Assembly (NCBI RefSeq): GCF_052076145.1 | Contig: NZ_CP197246.1 | Location: forward strand, 4,402,001 to 4,466,000 | Length of the DNA: 64,000 nucleotides | Direction of reading: 5' to 3' | From: Kitasatospora sp052076145 | GTDB taxonomy: Bacteria; Actinomycetota; Actinomycetes; Streptomycetales; Streptomycetaceae | In this document: in pieces, positions 23,213-31,872 of the stretch | Layout: every line of letters starts with the position of its first letter | Position numbering within the stretch: the first letter of the stretch is position 1 | Position numbers and translations under genes: made by a program | Notes under the pieces: generated by a model | Seen by the model: only the letters and a program-made list of their open reading frames with translations | Database searches by the model: none | What the model was told of the DNA's origin: nothing

Positions 23213-25000
23213 TCACTTGCACTGTCCGGACTTCGGGCCGACCACGGTGGTGCCGGTCGGCTGCACCGTCGGCAGGTTGCCGTCGCAGCGCAGGCCGCCG
23301 GTGACCCGGTCGGCCTCGAAGTCGGGCACGGCCTGGCCCGGGGGCAGGCCGCCGCCGCTGTTGCCGGTGAGGCTCACCGGGCCCGTCACGGTGTTGCCGG
23401 AGACCTCGACGCCGCCGGTGTTGCCGTCCAGGGTCAGCGGGCCGGTGACGGTGCTGCCGGCGCAGACCGTCGGCCGGGCTGAGCCGAGCAGCACGTACCC
23501 GGTGCTGCTGCGGATGCCGACCGGCCCGGTGAGCACGGACCGGCAGACGGTGAGGGCGAGCGCGCCGTCGGCCGAGACCGGGCCGGTGATCCGGGCGTCC
23601 GAGACGGCCAGGGCGCCGCCGGGCCGCACGGTGACCGGCCCCGACTGGCTGCCGCCGGCGGCCAGGCAGAGCGACTCCCCGGCGGCCACCGTCAGCGGGC
23701 CGGTGTGCGCCGTGCCGAGGCACGGGCGGCTGAAGCCGACGGTGACTGCGGTGGGCGCCGCCGTGGCGCCCGGCACGAAGCCCTGGTCACCGCTGTAGGA
23801 GGCGGTGACCGAATGGGCCCCGGGCTGGAACCCAGCGGTGCTGAAAGCAGCCTGACCATTGGTCAGCGGCACTGTCGCCAGCGCCGTGACGCCGTCCGAG
23901 AAGGTGACCGCGCCGCTCGGCGTGCCCGCCGCAGGGCCGACCGGGGCGACCGTCGCGGTGAGGGTGACGGGGTGCCCGAACAGCGGGGCGGTGGTGTCCG
24001 CGCCGAGCGAGACCGAGGCCCCGTGGCGGAACGAGACGACCGCCCGGCCGTTGCCGTGGTTGACGCCCGGCACGAGCACGGCGTCGGTGGCCGAAGGCGC
24101 GGCGAAGCCGCTGCCGCCCCCGCCGCCCGCGCCGTAGAGGTTGCCGGGGTTGCCGCCGCCGGAGCCGCCGCCCCCGCCGAAGTACCCGCCACCGCCCCCG
24201 CCGCCGCCGTTGCCGCCACGGGCACCGTTGCCCCCGGCGCCGCCGCTGCCCGGATCGGGCTGGCCGGTGTTGGGGTCGGTGTCGCCGGCCGCGCCGCCGG
24301 GGCCGCCGAGGGCGGAGTTCGGGCTGCCGGTGCCGGGGGTGGTCTGCGTACCGCCGCCGCCCGCGACTCCGGAGCCTTCGTCGCCGCCGCCCTGACCGCC
24401 GTCCTCCGCGACGGCGGCGCCGCCGTCGCCCCCGTGCAGCAGCGGGCCCCCGTTGCCCGCACCCCCGCCGCCGCCCGCGACCAGCACCCGGTCGGCCGGG
24501 CCGAAGGCGCCGACCCGCAGGTCGGTGCCCCCGCCGCCGGAGCCGCCCCCGCCGTGTGCCCCGCCGCCGCCCGCGCCGTGCCCGGTGCCACCGGGCCGGG
24601 CGAACTCGCCGTGCCGGGAGCTGCCGGACGAACCGGCACCCCCCAGGGTGATCCGCAGCGTCTGCCCCGGGCTCACGGCCAGCGTCGCGCGGGTCTCACC
24701 GCCGAGCCCGCCGGGCGCCCCCGCGTTCGGCGGGTTGGGCAGCACGTACCCGGCGGCACTGCCGCCCTCCGCGCCGTACAGGTCGACGCTCACGGCGGTC
24801 ACCCCGGCCGGGACGGTGAAGTCGTCCGTGCCGACGGCCGTGTAGCTGCAGCTCGGCGGACCGGACGACAGCACGCCGCCCACGCCGCAGGGGGACGGCG
24901 CCGGGTCGGCCGTCGCGGTGAACGGCACCGCCAGCGCGGTCAGCAGCACGGTCGCGCCGCTCAAGGACAACATCCTGCGATGGATCAAACGGTGGTGCAT
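23213..25000 (-). CDS. Large secreted Gly-rich protein with Ig-like domain
   Basis: Predicted exported protein of 595 aa. A signal peptide (MLSLSGATVLLTALAVPFTA) is followed by a beta-rich segment (FTVPAGVTAVSVDLYGAEGG) and then a glycine-rich region at about 125-310 with long Gly runs. This arrangement resembles the ALK-type glycine-rich domain. An Ig-like domain at about 330-425 (HPVTLTATVAPVG, GTPSGAVTFSDG, HSVTASYSGD) follows, then repeated ITGPVS / VTGPLTLDGN turns suggesting a small beta-helix. It may act in adhesion or the extracellular matrix. The Gly-rich DNA creates long spurious frames on the other strand. Confidence 0.82.
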   Translation of the reverse strand: MHHRLIHRRMLSLSGATVLLTALAVPFTATADPAPSPCGVGGVLSSGPPSCSYTAVGTDDFTVPAGVTAVSVDLYGAEGGSAAGYVLPNPPNAGAPGGLGGETRATLAVSPGQTLRITLGGAGSSGSSRHGEFARPGGTGHGAGGGGAHGGGGSGGGGTDLRVGAFGPADRVLVAGGGGGAGNGGPLLHGGDGGAAVAEDGGQGGGDEGSGVAGGGGTQTTPGTGSPNSALGGPGGAAGDTDPNTGQPDPGSGGAGGNGARGGNGGGGGGGGYFGGGGGSGGGNPGNLYGAGGGGGSGFAAPSATDAVLVPGVNHGNGRAVVSFRHGASVSLGADTTAPLFGHPVTLTATVAPVGPAAGTPSGAVTFSDGVTALATVPLTNGQAAFSTAGFQPGAHSVTASYSGDQGFVPGATAAPTAVTVGFSRPCLGTAHTGPLTVAAGESLCLAAGGSQSGPVTVRPGGALAVSDARITGPVSADGALALTVCRSVLTGPVGIRSSTGYVLLGSARPTVCAGSTVTGPLTLDGNTGGVEVSGNTVTGPVSLTGNSGGGLPPGQAVPDFEADRVTGGLRCDGNLPTVQPTGTTVVGPKSGQCK

Positions 25001-25062
25001 GGGAGTTGCCAGTACCTCTCCGGCCCCGCGAGGAGGCCGTCACGGGGGTCGTTAAAGGGGGG

Positions 25063-26142
25063 TCAGATACCGTCGTCGGCGCAGAGCGCCCAGGCCTCGG
25101 AGTAGGTGCTCGCCGAGCTCGCGCCCCCGGTGTGGGTGTACGCCGTCCAGTACGCCGCCGTGGTGGCGCCGTCGCTGACGGGCGTGCCGCCGGAGTCGCT
25201 GGGGAAGCTCCCGTTCAGGTGGTCGCCGCCCGAGCCCGGCCCGGTGAAGTCGGTGGTCGTCACGCTGCCGCCGCTGATGGCCGCACCCCCGCTGACCAGC
25301 TTCCCGTCACCGCCGCCGCAGCCGACCGTCACCGTCTGGCCCGCCGTCGCCGCAGTCGGGCCACTCACCTCGCTGTACCGGACCTTCACCGTCACGCCGC
25401 TGACGCCGATGCCGGACCCGCTGCAGATCGCGTACGCGTACGTCGCGTTGTTGCTGCCGCCCCCGCCGCCGTTCCACCCGACGGCGGCCCAGGAGTCGGG
25501 GTTGGTCTCACCGTCGGCCGCCGCCTTCTGGCCGTAGTCGTGCCCGGCGTTGGCGAAGGTCGGGTAGCTCGCGATCGGCTTGAGGCTCCCCACGTCGGCC
25601 GGGGTGCTCCGGGCGCCGCCGCCGAGCAGCCGGGTGTTCGCCGGGCAGGTGGCCACGACCAGGCCCACCGCCGCGGCGGTGGAAGGCCCGGAGATCTTGT
25701 TCATGACGACCTGGGTGTGGTTGACCAGGCTGCTGCTGAAGCACACCGCGTAAGGCGTGGTGGAGAACGAGCTGTTGACCGCGCCACCGCTGCCGCCGAT
25801 GCCCAGCCAGTGCGTCACGTCGGTGCCGACGACCCCGGTGGAGCCGGTGTACTCGGTGCTGCCGTCCGGGCTCGGCCCGGTGCCCATCACGTGGTTGCCG
25901 TTGGAGGACGTGCCGGTGCCGATGGCCTGGTCGATCCCGCCCCCGGAGATCAGGCCGCTCGAACAGTCCGCGTGGGTCGAGATCTCGGCGAACGTCCCCG
26001 AGGGCCCGAGCGTGGCCCCGGGGGTCTTCACCGTCACACCGACGGAGTTGGCGTACGCGACGCCCGGCACCGCCAGCACCAGCAGTGCACCGGTGACCAG
26101 CAGCTTCCCCGCGACGAACCGCCGCACGGAGTTCCGTCCCAT
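25063..26142 (-). CDS. Secreted protein of unknown function, beta-rich
   Basis: Predicted exported protein, 359 aa. Signal peptide RRFVAGKLLVTGALLVLAVP, cleaved near AYA. The mature chain has about ten short beta strands with Gly/Ser/Thr-rich loops and three repeating units, each containing GGG or LVSGG followed by a strand and a YAVCFSS / YAICSGS / EAWALCADD segment, suggesting a repeated cysteine-containing fold. No enzyme motif is seen. ATG 26142 follows GAGGGAGAG. It lies 62 bp upstream of the Gly-rich protein gene, so the two may be co-expressed. Confidence 0.78.
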   Translation of the reverse strand: MGRNSVRRFVAGKLLVTGALLVLAVPGVAYANSVGVTVKTPGATLGPSGTFAEISTHADCSSGLISGGGIDQAIGTGTSSNGNHVMGTGPSPDGSTEYTGSTGVVGTDVTHWLGIGGSGGAVNSSFSTTPYAVCFSSSLVNHTQVVMNKISGPSTAAAVGLVVATCPANTRLLGGGARSTPADVGSLKPIASYPTFANAGHDYGQKAAADGETNPDSWAAVGWNGGGGGSNNATYAYAICSGSGIGVSGVTVKVRYSEVSGPTAATAGQTVTVGCGGGDGKLVSGGAAISGGSVTTTDFTGPGSGGDHLNGSFPSDSGGTPVSDGATTAAYWTAYTHTGGASSASTYSEAWALCADDGI

Positions 26143-26455
26143 CGAACTCTCCCTCTTCTGATGTCGGTGCGCCCCGTTCGGGGAACGGGACGGCCGTGCA
26201 CCGTCCGAGGGCGCGCGGAACCACCGTGGCCGGCCCGCTTGAGGAGACAGGCAGCCCGCTGGAGGTTCCCCGCGCCCCGAGGCAGCGCACGGCCTCCGCC
26301 GAAGGCGGACCCGTGCCGAATCCCCGGCACCGCGCGCCGTGGGGGACGCGACCCGATTGAAGCAGCGCCCCCACACCCCCCACGACTGGCGCCGGACACC
26401 AGCCGGACGCCCCACAGCTGGGCGATCGACCAGCTGCGGGGCCGACTCAGGGTGC
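26143..26455. other. Intergenic region, no gene seen
   Basis: This 313-bp stretch separates the diaminopropionate-type operon from the exported-protein genes. I see no coding sequence and no strong hairpin. It contains GTTCCCCGCGCCCC near 26265, a core shared with the repeat at 9697-9716. Confidence 0.4.
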
Positions 26456-27811
26456 TCAGTAGTCGTCGAGGTCGAGGCTGCGCAGGAGCAGGCCGGTGGC
26501 CGGCTTCGGGCCGAAGGAGGTGGACTTGCGCGGCATCGTGACGGCCTGTTCGGCGAGGCGCCGCACGACGCTCTCCTCGACGGGGTGCAGGAGCACGGCG
26601 GTGCCGCCGCTGCGGGCGGCCTCGCGTTCGGCGGCGGCGGCGTTGTGCAGGTAGCCGATGTCGTCCGGGCCGTCCGGTACCCGCCAGGTGTGGTCCAGCA
26701 GCACCGTGTGCAGCACGGTCGCGTCCAGCCGGCGCCACTCCTCCGGCCGGTCGGTCGGCACGGTGGCGGCGAGCAGGGCCTCGTCGGGTTCGCTCAGCAG
26801 GCGGTATTCGCCGCCGCCGTCGGTGAGCAGGAAGGCGTTGCCGCCGTCCTGCTTGGCCTCGGCGAGCGCTTTGAGGGCGTCGTCCAGCGGGCCGGGGAGC
26901 TCCTTGACGCGCCACCCGTCGCCGAGCGCGGCGAGCGCCGGGGGGAGCGGCAGCCGGTGCAGCACCCGGTGGACGGCCTCCACCCGCAGCGGGTAGCGGG
27001 CGGTGTCCACGAGCAGGGCGAGGCCGTGGTCCCAGGGGTTGCGCGGGAGGTGGCGGTGCTCGCGCTGGAGGCGGACGTACATCTCCCAGCGGTGGTGGCC
27101 GTCGGCGATCAGCGCGCGGCAGGTGGCCAGGTCGCGAGTGACGGCGGCCAGTTCGGCGCGGTCGGAGACGGCCCACAGGCGGTGGCGCACGCCGTCCGAG
27201 GTGGTGAGGGCGAGCAACGGCTCGCCCTGGACGGCGCGTTCGACGACCTCCGCCGCGCCGCCGTTTCCCCGGTAGGTGAGCAGCAGCGGCTCCAGGTTCG
27301 CCCGGGTGGTGCGCATCAGGCCGACCCGGTCGGCGACCGGCTGCGGCATCACGTCCTCGTGCGGCAGGACGACTCCGGACTCCCGGCCGCTGACGGCGAG
27401 TGCGCCGATCAGGCCGCGCTGCAACAGGCCGTCGGCGCGCTGCTCGTAGACGTACACGGCGGGCACCGGATCGGCGGTCAGCACGCCCTCGCGCCGCCAA
27501 CGGGCGAGCAGCCGGGCGGCGTGGCGGTAGCGGGTGTCGCGGTCAGGCCGGCGGCCGCTGTCGTCGGGGTCGGGCCGAGGCAGGATCAGCCGGACGATGT
27601 TGTGCGGGTCGGCGGTCTCCAGGCCGAGCCGCCGGAGCGGGTCGACCACGTCGTACGGGGGCGAGGTGACGGCGGCCAGGCTGCTGACCCGGTCGGGGTG
27701 GTAGCGCAGCGCGCGGAAGGGGAAGAGGGACAGGCCCGCGGTGGCGACCCGCCCGGGGTCTCCGGGGCCGCCTGACGGGGGGTCGAGGCGGTGGTGATCC
27801 TTGTTGGTCAC
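26456..27811 (-). CDS. DUF1015 protein, candidate serine kinase of the Dap operon
   Basis: Cytoplasmic protein of 451 aa. DUF1015 hallmarks are FPFRALRYHPDRV (about 30), SPPYDVVDP (50-58), HEDVMPQP (151-158), NLEPLLLTY and CRALIADGHHRWEMY (231-245). The ADGHHR motif resembles the ParB/Srx-type catalytic loop of free serine kinases such as SbnI/SerK, and DUF1015 genes often sit with serine-pathway genes. I infer it may supply O-phosphoserine to SbnA. GTG 27811 follows AAGGAG. Last gene of the operon, 83 bp after the ATP-grasp gene. Confidence refers to the family, not the activity. Confidence 0.85.
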   Translation of the reverse strand: MTNKDHHRLDPPSGGPGDPGRVATAGLSLFPFRALRYHPDRVSSLAAVTSPPYDVVDPLRRLGLETADPHNIVRLILPRPDPDDSGRRPDRDTRYRHAARLLARWRREGVLTADPVPAVYVYEQRADGLLQRGLIGALAVSGRESGVVLPHEDVMPQPVADRVGLMRTTRANLEPLLLTYRGNGGAAEVVERAVQGEPLLALTTSDGVRHRLWAVSDRAELAAVTRDLATCRALIADGHHRWEMYVRLQREHRHLPRNPWDHGLALLVDTARYPLRVEAVHRVLHRLPLPPALAALGDGWRVKELPGPLDDALKALAEAKQDGGNAFLLTDGGGEYRLLSEPDEALLAATVPTDRPEEWRRLDATVLHTVLLDHTWRVPDGPDDIGYLHNAAAAEREAARSGGTAVLLHPVEESVVRRLAEQAVTMPRKSTSFGPKPATGLLLRSLDLDDY

Positions 27812-27894
27812 GATCGGGGACTCCTTGTCGGGGGCTCCTCGCGCCGACGGCCCGGCCCCTTCGTGGGGGGCCGGGCCGTCGGCACGACGGTCGG

Positions 27895-28764
27895 TCAGGC
27901 GGCGTGGAGCAGCCGCTCGACGGCCTTCGCGAAGCGGTCGGCGATGCTGGTGGAGTGGCGCAGGTAGAGGGCGGGCTCCACCAGCTCCAGCTCCAGCAGC
28001 AGCAGGCCGTGGTCGGCGGTGTTCAGGATGTCGACCCGCGCGTAGAGCGGGGCCGGCGTGATCCAGTCGTAGACCGCGCGGGCGAAGTCGAGCTCCTCGC
28101 GGGAGGGCGCGAGCGGTGCGCCGACGTGGGCGACCTCCAGCGAGGTGTGCATCCCCGAGGGGCGGCGCACACTGTGGGTCTGCTCGCCGCCCAGCCAGAT
28201 GACGGAGGTCTCGCCGACGGTGGTGAAGTCGTGCAGGTACGGCTGGACCAGCACGTCGCCCTGGGCGGCGAGGCGGTCGAGGTGGGCCTGCCCCTCGGCG
28301 AGGTCGGCCTTCTCGACCATGAGGGTCTCGTGCGCCGAGGCGGAGACGGCGGGCTTGACGACACCGGTCTCCCAGCCCCGGCCGCCGAGGATCGCCGCCA
28401 GGTCGCCGGTCTCGCCCTGGCGGACCCACTCGGTGGGGATGATCGGGAAGCCGGCCTCGGCGACCCGGGTCAGGTAGGACTTGTGGGAGTTCCACCGGAT
28501 GATCTCGGCCGCGTTCTGCACCGAGGTCAGCGGCTCGATCCGGTCGAGCCAGGCCATGAACTCGGGGTGGCGCAGGTGGTAGTCGAAGACCGAGCGGATC
28601 ACCGTGACCGGCGCCAGCGACCAGTCGACCGCCGGGTCGTCCCAGACGACGACCTCGGTGGCGACCCCGAGGCGGCCCAGGGCGTGCAGCAACTCCTGGT
28701 CGTCCGGGGCGAGTTCGGGGAGGTGGGCGGCGGTCACGAGCCGCACCGAGGGGGTGGTGGTCAT
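27895..28764 (-). CDS. ATP-grasp ligase (RimK/glutathione-synthase-like)
   Basis: Stand-alone ATP-grasp enzyme, 289 aa, predicted to join a carboxylate to an amine using ATP. It shows VIRSVFDYHLRHPEFMAWL and IIRWNSHKSYLTRVAEAGFPIIPTEWV at the N-terminal side, VVKPAVSASAHETLMV (ATP-binding Lys and loop), LVQPYLHDF, GETSVIWLGG, YARVDIL and LLELELVEPALYL, the Mg-binding Glu/Asn region with Glu in place of Asn. ATG 28764 overlaps the stop of the diiron oxidase gene (TGATG) behind AGGAG. In this operon it probably amidates or peptidates a diaminopropionate-derived acid, as DdaF does in dapdiamide synthesis. Confidence 0.88.
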   Translation of the reverse strand: MTTTPSVRLVTAAHLPELAPDDQELLHALGRLGVATEVVVWDDPAVDWSLAPVTVIRSVFDYHLRHPEFMAWLDRIEPLTSVQNAAEIIRWNSHKSYLTRVAEAGFPIIPTEWVRQGETGDLAAILGGRGWETGVVKPAVSASAHETLMVEKADLAEGQAHLDRLAAQGDVLVQPYLHDFTTVGETSVIWLGGEQTHSVRRPSGMHTSLEVAHVGAPLAPSREELDFARAVYDWITPAPLYARVDILNTADHGLLLLELELVEPALYLRHSTSIADRFAKAVERLLHAA

Positions 28765-29882
28765 CACTGCTCCTGGGAGACGATCGAGCGGAGGTAGCCG
28801 AGCATGTGGTCGAACTGGCGGCGGCCGGTGTCGGCCGCGACGTGGGCGCCGTACAGCACGTCCCGCACCTCGTCCGCGCCGAGCAGCGGGCGCTGGAGGC
28901 GAAGCCCGTCGGAGAGTTCACGGCTGTGCCGGGGGTCGATCTTGACGTGCGCGGTGAAGTAGAGCTGCAGGTCGTCGTCGACGAGCCCGACGCGGTTCAT
29001 GCCCGCGAGGATGTCGACGAAGTGCGGCTCCACCCAGCTCTCGAACACCAGGAAGCAGCCGTACGCCATCATCTTGCGCGATGCCCGGGTGAGCAGCGCC
29101 GCGTTGGTGTTCGAGGTGAACTTGGCGAACCACGGGTGCCCGGTCCGGTAGTCGTACAGGCTCTCCCAGCCGTCGCTCGCCTCCAGCAGGCGGCGCAGCC
29201 AGAAGGTGTGGAAGTTCTCCAGCTTGCCCCGGCCGCACTCGTCCCAGAGGTTGGCTGCGGCCACCGCCTTCTGCATCCCCTGGAGACCCACGACCAGCAG
29301 CGCGACCTCGTCGTCGACGACCTCGTTGCGGATCAGCTCGCACTGGAGGAAGCGCTCGATCTGCGCCTTGGAGGCCTCCTCGCGGATGAAGCCGAAGAGC
29401 GGGTGACCGACACCCGGGTTGGTCGCGGCGACGACGTCGAGGTAGTCGGCGGCCTCGAACTGGTCGGTGATCTCCGGCAGCGGCGCGGGGGTGACCCAGT
29501 GGTCGAACAGCTCGCGTTCAAGGGTGATCTTCGCCGTGTACTGGGCTATCTCCGCCGCGTCGTCGGTGCTGCGGGTGTACGCGCCGTCCCGGTAGCCGAA
29601 CCAGGTCGCGTAGATGGCCGCGAGGTGCCGGTGCAGGAACTCGCCGTGCGCCGCGGGGTCGTCGCGGAGCGCGGCCAGTACGGCGCGCTGCTCGGCCGGA
29701 TCGGCGGCGAGGAACTTGGTCAGCTCCGGGTCGAAGCCCTCGAAGGTCTCCACCGGGGGCCAGTAATGGTCGTACAGGCGGGCGGTCTCCTCGGGCAGCG
29801 GCTTGAGCTTGCCGGCGGCCAGGGACGAGGGCTCCTGCTGCTTGATCGCCTTCTGCGAAGGCAGCGTCACGAAGTCGGTCAC
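28764..29882 (-). CDS. Haem-oxygenase-like diiron oxidase (iron-containing redox enzyme family)
   Basis: Predicted non-haem diiron (HDO) enzyme, 372 aa. The iron ligand region LQLYFTAHVKIDPRHSREL carries the characteristic H-x3-D-x2-H, with candidate Glu/His ligands earlier (FLQCELIRNEVVDDE; SWVEPHFVDIL). HDOs perform N-oxygenation, C-C cleavage or olefin formation on amino acids (known cases SznF, BelK, BesC, AetD). It starts at GTG 29882, overlapping the dehydrogenase stop by 4 nt. Sitting between a diaminopropionate pathway and a ligase, it is the likely chemistry-defining enzyme of this operon. Confidence 0.87.
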   Translation of the reverse strand: MTDFVTLPSQKAIKQQEPSSLAAGKLKPLPEETARLYDHYWPPVETFEGFDPELTKFLAADPAEQRAVLAALRDDPAAHGEFLHRHLAAIYATWFGYRDGAYTRSTDDAAEIAQYTAKITLERELFDHWVTPAPLPEITDQFEAADYLDVVAATNPGVGHPLFGFIREEASKAQIERFLQCELIRNEVVDDEVALLVVGLQGMQKAVAAANLWDECGRGKLENFHTFWLRRLLEASDGWESLYDYRTGHPWFAKFTSNTNAALLTRASRKMMAYGCFLVFESWVEPHFVDILAGMNRVGLVDDDLQLYFTAHVKIDPRHSRELSDGLRLQRPLLGADEVRDVLYGAHVAADTGRRQFDHMLGYLRSIVSQEQ

Positions 29883-30865
29883 GCGTGGTTCCAATCCTGT
29901 GGTACCGGGCCGACCGGGCTGACGGGGAGTCGGCCGGTGAGCACGGTGATGACGTTGTCGACGGCGAGTTGACCCATCGCCTGGCGGGTCTGGACGGTCG
30001 CACTCCCCAAGTGCGGTGACAGCAGCGCTCGTTCCTGCACGAGCAGCTCGGGGTGGACGGCCGGTTCGGCGGCGTGGTTGTCCACCGCCGCGCCGAGCAG
30101 GTGTCCGGAGGCGAGCGCGGCGGCGAGTGCGGCCTCGTCCACCACGCCCGCGGTGATGCTCACCACCACGGCTCCCTGCGGCAGCAGGGCCAGCCGCTGC
30201 GCGTCGATCAGGGCCCGGGTCTGCTCGGTCAGCGGGCAGCTGACCACCAGCACGGAGGACTCGGCGAGCAGCTGCGCCAGTGGCCGCCACTCGGCGCCGT
30301 GGGTCTGCCCGGCCGGCAGCGGGGTGCGATTGTGGTAGCGGACGCGCATCCCGAAGCCCTCGGCCCGGCGTGCCACGGCACGCCCGATGCTGCCCAGGCC
30401 GAGGATGCCGAGGGTGGCTCCGGAGAGCTCCATGCCGAGCATGAAGTCGGGTGCCCAGGCCCAGGGTCGGCCGGAGCGCACCACCCGCTCGCCCTCGCCC
30501 ACCCGACGGGCGGCGCCGAGCAGCAGGGCCCAGGTGAAGTCCGCGGTGGCCTCGGTGAGCACGCCGGGGGTGTTCGAGACCAGGACGCCGCGCCGCTCGC
30601 AGGCGGCGACGTCGATGTTGTGGGTGCCGACGGCGTGGTTCGCGACGATCCGCAGCGAGTCTCCGGCGGCGGCCAGGAACTCCTCGTCCACCCGGTCGCC
30701 GAGGGTGGTGATCACCGCCGTCCGACCGCGCACGGCCGACAGCAGCTGCTCCCTCGGCATCACCTGGTCGTCGTCGTGCACGGTGAGATCCGCGTACGGG
30801 GCGAGCCGCTCGGACACCCCGGGTGCGAGCCGACGGGTGACGAGGACCGACGGGCGGGTGGTCAC
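29879..30865 (-). CDS. D-2-hydroxyacid dehydrogenase
   Basis: NAD(P)-dependent D-isomer-specific 2-hydroxyacid dehydrogenase, 328 aa. It has the family core NHAVGTHNIDVAACERRGV, the Rossmann motif LGILGLGSIGRAVARRA, VSCPLTEQTRALI, SITAGVVDEAAL, and HLGSAT near the end. The catalytic Arg is replaced or shifted in ITAG (usually NxxRG), and the usual Glu is present near AVDNHAAEP, where many members have DVFxxEP; so activity may differ from the norm. Possible substrates are 3-phosphoglycerate-like or 2-oxoacids. GTG 30865 overlaps the upstream stop. Confidence 0.87.
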   Translation of the reverse strand: MTTRPSVLVTRRLAPGVSERLAPYADLTVHDDDQVMPREQLLSAVRGRTAVITTLGDRVDEEFLAAAGDSLRIVANHAVGTHNIDVAACERRGVLVSNTPGVLTEATADFTWALLLGAARRVGEGERVVRSGRPWAWAPDFMLGMELSGATLGILGLGSIGRAVARRAEGFGMRVRYHNRTPLPAGQTHGAEWRPLAQLLAESSVLVVSCPLTEQTRALIDAQRLALLPQGAVVVSITAGVVDEAALAAALASGHLLGAAVDNHAAEPAVHPELLVQERALLSPHLGSATVQTRQAMGQLAVDNVITVLTGRLPVSPVGPVPQDWNHA

Positions 30866-31872
30866 TCGCGCCCTCCGGAGAGCTCGGCGGGTGCTGCAGC
30901 GGCTGGTGCTGGTGCCGGTGCTGGTGCGGCAGGCTCCTGACGGGCGTTGCGGCCGACCGCGACCGCGCCCAGGACGACCACCGCCGCGATCAGCGTGCCG
31001 AGGGTCAGGTGCTCGCCGAGCAGCAGCGCCGACCAGCCCAGGGTCAGGACGGGCTGGGCCAGTTGCAGCCGCCCGACCCGGGCCACCCCGCCCCGGGCCA
31101 GGCCCTCGTACCAGGCGAAGAAGCCGAGGCACATGCTGACCACGGACAGGTAGGCGAAGCCGGTCAGCACCGAGGGCGTCACGTCGTGCGGCGGCTGGAG
31201 GACGACCGAGACGACGGTGATCGGCAGCGCGACCGGCAGCGACAGGACGAGCGCCCAGCAGATCACCCGCCAGCCGCCGTAGACCCGCGCCATCGCGCCA
31301 CCCCGGGCGTAGCCGAAGCCGACCACGACGACGGCGGCCAGCAGCAGCACGTCACCCGCCCCGAACTGGTCCGCCCCGTGCATGAGCGGCAGGCTCAGCA
31401 CGCCCCCGAGCCCGACGACCAGGGCGACCCAGTAGGACGGGCGAGGACGCTCGCCGACCAGGAGCACGCCGAAGCCCGCCGTGGCCGCCGGGATGAGGCC
31501 GGTGACGACGCCGCCGTGGGCGCTGCCGACGGTGGTCAGGGCGAGCGAGGTGAGCAGCGGGAAGCCGACCACTACGCAGGCCGCGATCTGGAGCAGGCCG
31601 TTCCGCGCCTCCTTGGGCGGCATCAGCGGCTGGCGCTTGAGCGCCAGCACCAGCAGGCCGAGCAGCGCGGCCGGGACGGCGCGGCCGAACGCGACCGTCC
31701 AGCCGCCGAAGGCCGCGTCGGCGGCCCGGGTGGCGGGGAGGGTCAGGCTGAACGCCAGGACGCCGAGGGCGCCCAGCGGCATCGCCGTCCGCTCCAGGCG
31801 CAGCCTGCGTGCGGTCGCCGCGGCGTCGGTGGCGTCGGTTTCAGCGGTGCCGGCGGTGGTGTCAGCGGTCAT
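30862..31872 (-). CDS. EamA/DMT-type exporter
   Basis: Integral membrane transporter of the drug/metabolite family, 336 aa, with about ten hydrophobic helices in two EamA repeats (from ERTAMPLGALGVLAFSLTLP; and from DVLLLAAVVVVGFGYARGG). An Ala/Pro-rich C-terminal tail follows. ATG 31872 overlaps the sbnB-like stop (ATGA). Within this operon it most likely exports the diaminopropionate-derived product or confers self-protection. Confidence 0.9.
   Translation of the reverse strand: MTADTTAGTAETDATDAAATARRLRLERTAMPLGALGVLAFSLTLPATRAADAAFGGWTVAFGRAVPAALLGLLVLALKRQPLMPPKEARNGLLQIAACVVVGFPLLTSLALTTVGSAHGGVVTGLIPAATAGFGVLLVGERPRPSYWVALVVGLGGVLSLPLMHGADQFGAGDVLLLAAVVVVGFGYARGGAMARVYGGWRVICWALVLSLPVALPITVVSVVLQPPHDVTPSVLTGFAYLSVVSMCLGFFAWYEGLARGGVARVGRLQLAQPVLTLGWSALLLGEHLTLGTLIAAVVVLGAVAVGRNARQEPAAPAPAPAPAAAAPAELSGGRE

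Noticed and set aside
23705..25105. Long plus-strand frames over the Gly-rich protein
   Set aside because: They come from Gly-run codons read in antisense; they have no recognisable domain, and the minus-strand gene has a signal peptide and known domains.
26456..28921. A single 821-codon frame across the DUF1015 region
   Set aside because: The upper part runs out of frame through the ATP-grasp gene. A GTG at 27811 with AAGGAG gives a well-formed DUF1015 protein, and the ATP-grasp gene is coupled to its own upstream stop codon.
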